DNA of 12,461 nt from Pseudomonadota bacterium (GTDB lineage: Bacteria; Pseudomonadota; Gammaproteobacteria; Steroidobacterales; Steroidobacteraceae): assembly GCA_018241455.1 (NCBI GenBank), contig JAFEDW010000036.1, positions 1 to 12,461 on the forward strand, in the 5' to 3' direction. Below are positions 7,036 through 12,461 of this stretch, one piece after another; within the stretch, counting starts at the first letter, position 1, and each line of letters opens with the position of its first letter. Both the position numbers and the translations under genes were made by a program. A model generated the notes under the pieces. It saw nothing but the letters and a program-made list of their open reading frames with translations, did no database searches and was not told the DNA's origin.

Positions 7036-7851
7036 ATGCGTACTGCGCCCCTCGTCACGCCGCCCCCGGGCGGCCATGCGGCCGCGGACGCGCCCGCAAC
7101 GCCTGCCACGACCGCGCGGCACGCGATGCCGGCGGTGCCGCAGTCGATGCCGATGGACCGCGATTTCATCCTGAAGAACCAGATCGCCGAGCGCTACCTG
7201 TCGGGCCGTTTGCCGATCCGTGGCGCGCAGGATTTCGAACGCTACTGCCGCGAACATCCCGAGCTCATCGACCAGCTAGGACTGGCCGAGCGCGTGCATT
7301 CGGGCCTGCGGCTGCTCGAAGCCGGCGGCATCTCGCCGCCGTGGGAAGTGCCGCGGAAGAAATGGTTCGAGCAGTTGCCGATCATGATCGCGGCGCTGGC
7401 GCTCGCGGCCATCGCGACGATTGCCGCGGCGACGATGTGGGGCAAGCTCTCCGGCCGCGACGCCACGATCACTTCGCTCAAGCAGGCCGTACACGATCAA
7501 CCGCTCGAACCGGCAACCAGCACGCGCAACATCAAGCTGGTGCCGAGCCGCACGGCCCCGTCGCGCCGCCCGGCCGTCACGCTGGGCGGCGGCGGCGAAG
7601 CGCAGATGGCCGACATCCGCATCGACATGTCGTGGTCGAAGTTCACTGCGTTCCGCGTCACGCTCGACCGGCAGGACCAGGGCCGCGTCGCAGTGCTGAA
7701 CTACATGCTGCGCGATTCGAACGGCGACCTGCACCTGGCGCTGAACAACAGCGCGCTCGGCCCCGGCATCTACGAATTCGCGATCGAAGGACTGTCACTC
7801 CACGGCGATGCGATCGCGCAGGCGTGGATCACGATCGGCATCGAGCACTAG
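7036..7851 (+). CDS. Single-pass inner-membrane protein of unknown function
   Basis: 271 aa from the ATG at 7036, taken because it directly follows the AT-rich leader; there is no clear Shine-Dalgarno, and Met31, Met38 or Met40 (7126, 7147, 7153) are alternatives, since the first 40 residues are Pro/Ala-rich and look disordered. Residues about 41-97 form a helical cytoplasmic domain (AERYLSGRLP...FERYCREHPELIDQLGLAERV). One hydrophobic helix at about 115-135 (LPIMIAALALAAIATIAAATMW) is preceded by PRKK, giving an N-in, C-out topology. The periplasmic part (about 136-271) is beta-rich, with IRIDMSWSKFTAFRVTLDRQD and ending GDAIAQAWITIGIEH. The layout (short N-terminal helical module, one membrane helix, periplasmic domain) resembles membrane anti-sigma factors, but there is no zinc-binding HxxxCxxC motif (only one Cys near the helices) and no adjacent sigma factor gene. 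I give no function. Confidence 0.75.
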   Translation: MRTAPLVTPPPGGHAAADAPATPATTARHAMPAVPQSMPMDRDFILKNQIAERYLSGRLPIRGAQDFERYCREHPELIDQLGLAERVHSGLRLLEAGGISPPWEVPRKKWFEQLPIMIAALALAAIATIAAATMWGKLSGRDATITSLKQAVHDQPLEPATSTRNIKLVPSRTAPSRRPAVTLGGGGEAQMADIRIDMSWSKFTAFRVTLDRQDQGRVAVLNYMLRDSNGDLHLALNNSALGPGIYEFAIEGLSLHGDAIAQAWITIGIEH

Positions 7852-7859
7852 CGCGCGGC

Positions 7860-7880
7860 GCGTGGCGCGTGGCGCGTGGC
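7860..7880. repeat. Three perfect tandem copies of GCGTGGC between convergent genes
   Basis: Copies at 7860-7866, 7867-7873 and 7874-7880, preceded by a one-mismatch copy GCGCGGC at 7853-7859. The array fills most of the 35-nt gap between the membrane-protein stop (7851) and the ybbP stop (7887). It is not an inverted repeat and has no T-tract, so it is not an intrinsic terminator. Such a short array can change copy number by slippage; no function is evident. Confidence 0.8.
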
Positions 7881-7886
7881 GCATCA

Positions 7887-10355
7887 TCAATACAACATCG
7901 AGCGCGGCGGCTGGTTGAGCGCCGGGCGCGTCGCCAGCCACCCGCTGACCGCGACGATGACGATCGTGCCCAGCACACCGCCGAGCCACAGCCAGGCATC
8001 GAATCGATAGTGCAGGTCGAGCTGCCGCGCGAGCAACCACCCGCCGAGCGCAGCACCGCTGGCGGCGAGCACCCCGGCCAATAATCCCAGCGCTGCAAAC
8101 TCAGCCAGCGCGCTTCGCACGAGCAGCGCACGTGCCGCGCCCAGCACGCGCATGATCGCGGTCTCGTAGCGCCGTTCATCGCCGCTGGCCTGCACGGCGG
8201 CGAGCAGCACCGTCAGGCTGGCCAGCAACGTGAACGCAAACACGCTCTGCACCGCGGTGACGGCCTTGTCGATCACCGAGCGCACCTGCGCCAGCAGATC
8301 GCCGACGTTGAAGATCGACACGCTCGGGAATCGGCGCACCAGCTCGGTGAGCGCGCCGGGGCTGCGCGGTTGGTACAACGCGCTGGTCATGTAGCTGCCG
8401 GCCGTGCCATCGAGCAGCCCGGGCGGAAACATGATGAAGAAATTCGGGCGGAAGCTGTCCCACTTCACCTTGCGAAAGCTCGCGACGGTGACGTCGAAGT
8501 GCTCGCCTGCGACATCGAAGCCGAGCTTGTCGCCGAGCTTCAGGCCGAGCGATTCCTGGAATTCGCTCGCGATCGAGACCAGCGGCTTGCCGGTATCTTC
8601 GGGCCGCCACCAGTGTCCCGCGGTGATCAGGTTGTCATCGCCGAGTTCAGCCGACCAGGTCAGGTTCTGCTCGCGCTCGGCCATGCGGCCGCGCGACGGC
8701 CCCTTGTTGATCGGCGCGCCGTTGATCGTCAGCAGCCGGCCGCGCACCATCGGCAACAGGCGCTCGGTGCGCGCACCGGCCGCGCGCAATGCATCGGCAA
8801 AATCCTCGTGCTGCTCGCTGGGGATATTGACGAAGAAATAGTTCGGCGCGCCCTCGGGCAGGCTGGTGCGCCAGTCGTGCAGCAGGTCGCGGCGCAGGAT
8901 CGTCAGCACCAGCAACAGCATCACGCCGAGGCCAAACGCGACGATCTGCGCCACGCTCCCGGCGCGCCGACGCGAAAGGTTGGCGAGTCCGTGGCGCAGC
9001 GCCACGCTGGTATTGCGCCGGATCCGGCCCGCGGCGCGCACCATCAGCCAGCCGCACAGCGCCAGCGCGCCGATCGCCGCGGTGAACCCGACCGCAAAGC
9101 CGAGGCTCAGTTGCCACTGTCCGAGCGTGGCGTAGATCACGCCGAGCACCGCCAACGCCGCAGGCGCGATTGCCAGCCACAGCCGTAGCGGCGGCGGATC
9201 GACATCGCGCCGCAGCACGCGCAGCGCCGGCACGCGCGTCAGCTGCAACAGTGAAGGCAAGGCAAAACCCGCCAGCATCGCCACCGCGACGACGAAGCCG
9301 ATCAGCACCGGCAACCAGCCGGCCGGCGGCAGATCAGTGCGCAACAGGCCCGCGAGCGCACGCAATAGCCAGGCCTGCGTCAGCCAACCGGCCAATGCGC
9401 CGACCACGGCGGCCGCCACCGCGAGCAGCAACAGCTGCAGCACGTGGATGCCCAGCACGAACCGGCGGCTGGCCCCGAGCGTCTTCATCAGCGCCACGAC
9501 ATCGAGGTGCCGCGCGACATAGCTGCGTGCCGTCATCGCCACCGCAACGGCGCACAGCAATACCGCGACCAGGCCGGCCAGCGAGAGGAACTGCCCGGCG
9601 CGCCGCGCGGCATCGCCGATCTGCGGACTGGCATCGGCCACGCTCGCGAGCCGCTCGCCCGGCCGCGCGCGCGGCTGAAACCAGGCCTGGAAGCTGCGCA
9701 GCGCGCGTGCATCGCCGGCGATCAACAACGCGTATTCCATGCGGCTTGCCGGTTGCACCAGCTGCGTGGCCGCCAGGTTGGCATCGTTGAGCAGCAACGC
9801 CGGCGCGAACTCCACGAATGCGGATCCCTGGTCGGGTCGGCTGATCAGGATGCGGCCCACGCGCAACGGCAGCGCGCCCACGGTCAGCGTGCTGCCGACG
9901 TGTGCCCCCAGCGCCGCGGCCAACCGCGAATCCGGCCAGCACTCTCCGGGTTGCGGAACCAGGCGCGTCTTCGTGCCAGGCTCGAACGGTTGCTCGGCGA
10001 TCTTCAGCGCGCCGCGCAACGGATAGCCGGCACTCACGGCACGGATCTCGGCCAGGTGACTGTTGTCGCCGTTGAATACCACGCTCAACATCGTCGTGAC
10101 GCGCGCGGTCTGCAGTTGCAGCGCGAGCGCCTGCTGCTGCAATTGCGGGGCGAGCAGCTCGGCCGACTCGACGCGCGCATCGGCGGCCAGGATCTCGCTC
10201 GCCTGCGACTGCACCGCGCGTCCGATGCGATCGACGAGGAACCCGACGCCGGTGAGCGCCGCCACCGCCACCGCCAGCGACACCCACAGCACCGCGAGCT
10301 CGCCCGAGCGCCACTCGCGCCGCAGCGCATGCAACGCGATGGCCAGCGTGCGCAT
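7887..10355 (-). CDS. ybbP: ABC transporter permease YbbP (FtsX-like)
   Basis: 822 aa, close to the roughly 800 aa of E. coli YbbP. It has the YbbP layout: a membrane helix at about 20-40, a large periplasmic domain (about 45-250), a first FtsX-like unit with helices near 255-275, 303-325 and 348-370, a pair of helices at about 394-440, another near 475-492, a second periplasmic domain (about 510-690), and a second FtsX-like unit with helices near 710-730, 755-780 and 795-815. The cytoplasmic loop with LDVVALMKTLGASRRFVLG and its counterpart ERRYETAIMRVLGAARALL are the coupling-helix regions typical of FtsX/LolCE/MacB permeases. The start ATG is 2 nt after the ybbA stop, so the two are translationally coupled. 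The YbbAP substrate is not firmly established; by family it is more likely to move or extract a lipid-like or periplasmic substrate than to import a nutrient. No frameshift seen. Confidence 0.93.
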   Translation of the reverse strand: MRTLAIALHALRREWRSGELAVLWVSLAVAVAALTGVGFLVDRIGRAVQSQASEILAADARVESAELLAPQLQQQALALQLQTARVTTMLSVVFNGDNSHLAEIRAVSAGYPLRGALKIAEQPFEPGTKTRLVPQPGECWPDSRLAAALGAHVGSTLTVGALPLRVGRILISRPDQGSAFVEFAPALLLNDANLAATQLVQPASRMEYALLIAGDARALRSFQAWFQPRARPGERLASVADASPQIGDAARRAGQFLSLAGLVAVLLCAVAVAMTARSYVARHLDVVALMKTLGASRRFVLGIHVLQLLLLAVAAAVVGALAGWLTQAWLLRALAGLLRTDLPPAGWLPVLIGFVVAVAMLAGFALPSLLQLTRVPALRVLRRDVDPPPLRLWLAIAPAALAVLGVIYATLGQWQLSLGFAVGFTAAIGALALCGWLMVRAAGRIRRNTSVALRHGLANLSRRRAGSVAQIVAFGLGVMLLLVLTILRRDLLHDWRTSLPEGAPNYFFVNIPSEQHEDFADALRAAGARTERLLPMVRGRLLTINGAPINKGPSRGRMAEREQNLTWSAELGDDNLITAGHWWRPEDTGKPLVSIASEFQESLGLKLGDKLGFDVAGEHFDVTVASFRKVKWDSFRPNFFIMFPPGLLDGTAGSYMTSALYQPRSPGALTELVRRFPSVSIFNVGDLLAQVRSVIDKAVTAVQSVFAFTLLASLTVLLAAVQASGDERRYETAIMRVLGAARALLVRSALAEFAALGLLAGVLAASGAALGGWLLARQLDLHYRFDAWLWLGGVLGTIVIVAVSGWLATRPALNQPPRSMLY

Positions 10356-10357
10356 GG

Positions 10358-11029
10358 CTACACCAGCGCCCCGCCGTCCATCACCAGCACCCGGCCGCAG
10401 CGCCCGGCCAGCTCGCGATCGTGCGTGACCAGCACCAGCGTGGTCTGGGCCGCGGCATTGAGCTCGAAGAACAGATCGATGATGCGCTCGCCCGTCGCCG
10501 AATCGAGATTCCCGGTCGGCTCGTCGGCGAACAGCACGCTCGGCTGGCCCACCGAGGCGCGCGCCATCGCCACGCGCTGCTGTTCCCCGCCGGAGAGTTG
10601 TCGTGGATAGTGTTCCGTGCGCGCGGCCAACCCCACACGCGCGAGCATGTCGTTGGCGCGCTCGCGCGCGTTGTGCTCGGCGCGCAATTCCAATGGCAGC
10701 ATGACGTTCTCGAGCGCGGTCAGCGCCGGCACCAGGTGAAACGACTGGAACACGAAGCCAACGTGCGCGGCACGCACGCGGGCGCGGCCGTCTTCATCCA
10801 GCGCCGACAGCTCTTCGCCCGCCAGCCAGATCTTCCCGGAACTCGCGGTGTCGAGCCCGGCCAGCAGCGCCAGCAGCGTGGATTTGCCGGCACCCGAAGG
10901 CCCGACGATGGCCACGCTCTCGCGAGCTCGGATCTCGAGATTGACGTCGCGCACAATGGTCAGCAGCCCGTCGGGACTGTTAACCTGCCGCGTAACCTGC
11001 TCGGCCTTGAGAACGATGTCGCGCGTCAT
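10358..11029 (-). CDS. ybbA: ABC transporter ATP-binding protein YbbA
   Basis: 223 aa, a complete ABC ATPase of the MacB/LolD/FtsE type. Motifs: Walker A GPSGAGKS at 43-50, Q-loop Gln95 in VFQSFHL, signature LSGGE at 145-149, Walker B VLFADE at 165-170 with catalytic Glu170, D-loop NLD at 174-176, and switch His203 in VTHD. All ATPase residues are present. The start ATG at 11029 was chosen because MTRDIVLKAEQV aligns with the N-terminus of known YbbA proteins; an upstream in-frame ATG at 11065 would add 12 residues and overlap tesA further. The ribosome site is weak (AGG about 8 nt upstream). It pairs with ybbP 2 nt downstream and diverges from tesA, with start codons that overlap. The promoter must lie inside tesA. 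Confidence 0.95.
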   Translation of the reverse strand: MTRDIVLKAEQVTRQVNSPDGLLTIVRDVNLEIRARESVAIVGPSGAGKSTLLALLAGLDTASSGKIWLAGEELSALDEDGRARVRAAHVGFVFQSFHLVPALTALENVMLPLELRAEHNARERANDMLARVGLAARTEHYPRQLSGGEQQRVAMARASVGQPSVLFADEPTGNLDSATGERIIDLFFELNAAAQTTLVLVTHDRELAGRCGRVLVMDGGALV

Positions 11030-11666
11030 TGCCTGCCTGCTGTGCCTGTTGCTCGCGCCGCCCATTGGGGCGGCGGATGCCGTGCCGGCCGCGAATCCGG
11101 CCGGAAAACCGGTGATACTGGTGTACGGCGACAGCCTCAGCGCCGGCTACGGAATCGCCGTCGATCAGGGCTGGGTGAATCTGCTGTCGCAGCGCTTGCT
11201 GCGCTCAGGTTACGGATTCCAGGTCGTGAATGCCAGCGTCAGCGGCGAGACCACGACCGGCGGGCTCGCACGGCTCCCGCGCGCGCTCGCCGCGCACGAT
11301 CCGCGCATCCTCATCCTCGAGCTGGGCGCCAACGACGGCCTGCGTGGCCTCCCACTCGACACGACGCGCACCAACCTCGATGCGATGCTCGCGCTGTCTG
11401 CCCGCCATAAATGCCGCGTGCTGCTGCTCGGCATGCGCATGCCGCCCAACTACGGCTACCGCTACACGCAGGGCTTCGCAGCCATTTTCCCCGACGCCGC
11501 GCGCCGCCACCATGTTGCGCTGGTGCCGTTCCTGCTCCGGGGCGTGGCCGACCATCCGGCGCTGATGCAGCACGACGCGCTGCATCCCAACGAACACGGC
11601 CAGCCCGTTCTGCTGGATAATGTCTGGCCGGCGCTTGTGCCTCTGCTGGGTGCACGGCGACACTGA
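11016..11666 (+). CDS. tesA: TesA-like periplasmic thioesterase / lysophospholipase (SGNH hydrolase)
   Basis: 216 aa with an N-terminal signal peptide (about residues 1-22, likely cleavage after the Ala-Ala-Asp-Ala run), so it acts in the periplasm. All four SGNH blocks are present: nucleophile Ser40 in GDSLSAGYG, Gly77 in SGETTTGG, Asn106 in GANDG, and Asp187/His190 in HDALHPNEHG. The family cleaves acyl-thioesters, lysophospholipids and small esters. The start ATG at 11016 begins the signal peptide and has a weak GAG 6-9 nt upstream; earlier in-frame ATGs lie deep inside ybbA and would spoil the signal. A VIAC tetrad at 4-7 resembles a lipobox but has too short an N-region to be one. The gene is divergent from ybbAP, an arrangement also known in E. 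coli, and is followed by fadD 31 nt later on the same strand. Confidence 0.94.
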   Translation: MSRVIACLLCLLLAPPIGAADAVPAANPAGKPVILVYGDSLSAGYGIAVDQGWVNLLSQRLLRSGYGFQVVNASVSGETTTGGLARLPRALAAHDPRILILELGANDGLRGLPLDTTRTNLDAMLALSARHKCRVLLLGMRMPPNYGYRYTQGFAAIFPDAARRHHVALVPFLLRGVADHPALMQHDALHPNEHGQPVLLDNVWPALVPLLGARRH

Positions 11667-11669
11667 ACA

Positions 11670-11685
11670 ACCGGCCGCAACCGGT
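11670..11685 (+). other. Small hairpin directly before the fadD ribosome site
   Basis: ACCGG (11670-11674) and CCGGT (11681-11685) can pair around a 6-nt loop, CCGCAA, and end exactly where the GAGGGG Shine-Dalgarno begins. No T-run follows, so it is not an intrinsic terminator. It could tune fadD translation or be chance. Confidence 0.3.
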
Positions 11686-11691
11686 GAGGGG
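11686..11691 (+). promoter_or_regulatory. Shine-Dalgarno of fadD
   Basis: GAGGGG, 6 nt before the ATG at 11698, is the strongest ribosome site in the window and fixes the fadD start. Confidence 0.75.
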
Positions 11692-11697
11692 ACGCGC

Positions 11698-12461
11698 ATG
11701 GACAGGTTCTGGGTCAAGCAATATCCGCCGGGCACGCCCACCGACATCAATCCGGACGAGTACACCTCGATCAAGCAGCTGATCGAAGGCAGTTTCCGCG
11801 ATTATCCCACGCGCACGGCCTACATCCAGATGGAGCAGCGGCTCAGCTATGCGCAGCTCGATCGGCTGTCGGCGCAATTCGCCGCCTGGCTGCAGCAACG
11901 CGGCATGCGCAAGGGCGATCGCATCGCGATCATGCTGCCCAATATCCTGCAGTACCCGATCGTCATGTTCGGCGCGCTGCGTGCCGGCCTGACGATCGTC
12001 AACACCAACCCGCTCTACACGGCCAGCGAGCTCGAACACCAGCTGCGCGACTCGGGCGCCCATGCGCTGGTCGTACTCGAGAATTTCGCAGCCGTCGCCC
12101 AACAGGCGCTCGCGATCGCACCAGTGCCAAACGTGATCGTCACCGGCGTTGGTGATTTGCTGTCGTTCCCGAAGGGCGCGATCGTCAACTTCGTCATCCG
12201 TCACGTGCAGCGCAAGGTGCCGGCATGGCATCTGCCGGATGCGTTGCCGCTGATGCAGATCCTGAAGGGCCCGCCTGCAACGCCAGCGCCCGTTGAAGTC
12301 GGCCACGACGACATCGCCTACCTGCAATACACCGGCGGCACGACCGGCGTATCGAAGGGCGCGATGCTGACCCACGGCAACATGATCGCCAACATCCTGC
12401 AGGCCCGCGCCTGGTTCAAGCAGGTACAGATCGACAACACGACATATGTGTGCGCGCTGCC
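11698..12461 (+). CDS. fadD: Long-chain acyl-CoA synthetase FadD, 3' partial
   Basis: An open frame of 254 codons runs off the right edge. FadD activates fatty acids to acyl-CoA through an acyl-adenylate at the inner membrane, feeding beta-oxidation. The N-terminus closely tracks E. coli FadD: RYP-like QYPPGTPTDINPDEY at 9-22, RKGDRIAIMLPNILQYPI at 71-88, GALRAGLTIVNTNPLYT at 92-108, ELEHQLRDSGA at 111-121, and KVPAWHLPDAL at 173-183. The adenylate-forming P-loop is YTGGTTGVSKGA at 211-222. The C-terminal half, with the fatty-acid tunnel and the FACS signature, is outside the window. The start is supported by GAGGGG 6 nt upstream and by alignment. The 31-nt gap after tesA, without a terminator, suggests one transcript with tesA. 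I see no obvious FadR-type operator in the short gap. Confidence 0.95.
   Translation, partial: MDRFWVKQYPPGTPTDINPDEYTSIKQLIEGSFRDYPTRTAYIQMEQRLSYAQLDRLSAQFAAWLQQRGMRKGDRIAIMLPNILQYPIVMFGALRAGLTIVNTNPLYTASELEHQLRDSGAHALVVLENFAAVAQQALAIAPVPNVIVTGVGDLLSFPKGAIVNFVIRHVQRKVPAWHLPDALPLMQILKGPPATPAPVEVGHDDIAYLQYTGGTTGVSKGAMLTHGNMIANILQARAWFKQVQIDNTTYVCAL

Noticed and set aside
9444..10610. 388-codon plus-strand open frame opposite ybbP and ybbA
   Set aside because: It crosses the junction of two well-defined minus-strand genes and has the Arg/Gln/His-rich composition of antisense translation.
10941..10946. TTGACG as a -35 box for tesA
   Set aside because: No -10-like hexamer lies 16-18 nt downstream.
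11034..11045. Lipobox in the TesA signal peptide (VIAC)
   Set aside because: The cysteine is residue 7, with only three residues before the tetrad, too short for a lipoprotein signal; a standard signal-peptidase I site follows.
11311..12375. 354-codon minus-strand open frame opposite tesA and fadD
   Set aside because: It spans two recognised plus-strand genes and shows no domain.
1..12461. Mobile element, defence island or biosynthetic cluster
   Set aside because: No transposase, integrase, toxin-antitoxin, restriction, CRISPR, NRPS/PKS or tRNA-linked repeat was seen, and base composition is uniform.

Overview
The window is a high-GC chromosomal segment (well above 60 % G+C by eye, with strong third-position G/C) from what looks like a Gammaproteobacterium. 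The clues are a long-form PutA, a tesA/ybbA/ybbP cluster arranged head to head as in Escherichia coli, a FadD closely resembling the E. coli enzyme, and a DUF4139-type secreted protein. A Xanthomonadales/Nevskiales-like source is my guess from protein style only. There is no rRNA, tRNA, transposase, integrase, CRISPR array or phage gene, and composition is even throughout, so this reads as core genome.

Layout from left to right: (1) the 3' end of putA (+), with the glutamate-semialdehyde dehydrogenase domain and the extra C-terminal domain of long PutAs. (2) A 589-aa acyl-CoA dehydrogenase (-), convergent with putA, 16 nt between stop codons. (3) An about 388-aa protein (+), divergent from the dehydrogenase, with a degenerate, probably non-catalytic EAL domain. 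(4) A two-gene minus-strand unit: a secreted DUF4139-family protein followed 4 nt later by a 160-aa low-complexity basic protein, whose 3' end overlaps the EAL-like gene tail to tail by 68 nt. (5) After a divergent regulatory gap of about 185 nt, a single-pass membrane protein (+). (6) A 35-nt convergent gap containing a GCGTGGC triplet repeat, then ybbP and ybbA (-), an ABC transporter pair with a 2-nt gap. (7) tesA (+), whose start overlaps the ybbA start head to head by 14 nt, then fadD (+), which runs off the right end.

Functionally the window is weighted to lipid and amino-acid catabolism: PutA oxidises proline to glutamate, TesA frees fatty acids from thioesters or lysolipids in the periplasm, FadD activates fatty acids to acyl-CoA, and the acyl-CoA dehydrogenase starts beta-oxidation. 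YbbAP belongs to the MacB/LolCDE-like mechanotransmission ABC family and is habitually linked to tesA. The other three genes (EAL-like protein, DUF4139 partner, single-pass membrane protein) have no assignable function. I saw no new defence, mobile or biosynthetic system; the items worth a second look are the gene overlaps, the degenerate EAL protein and the uncharacterised DUF4139 unit.
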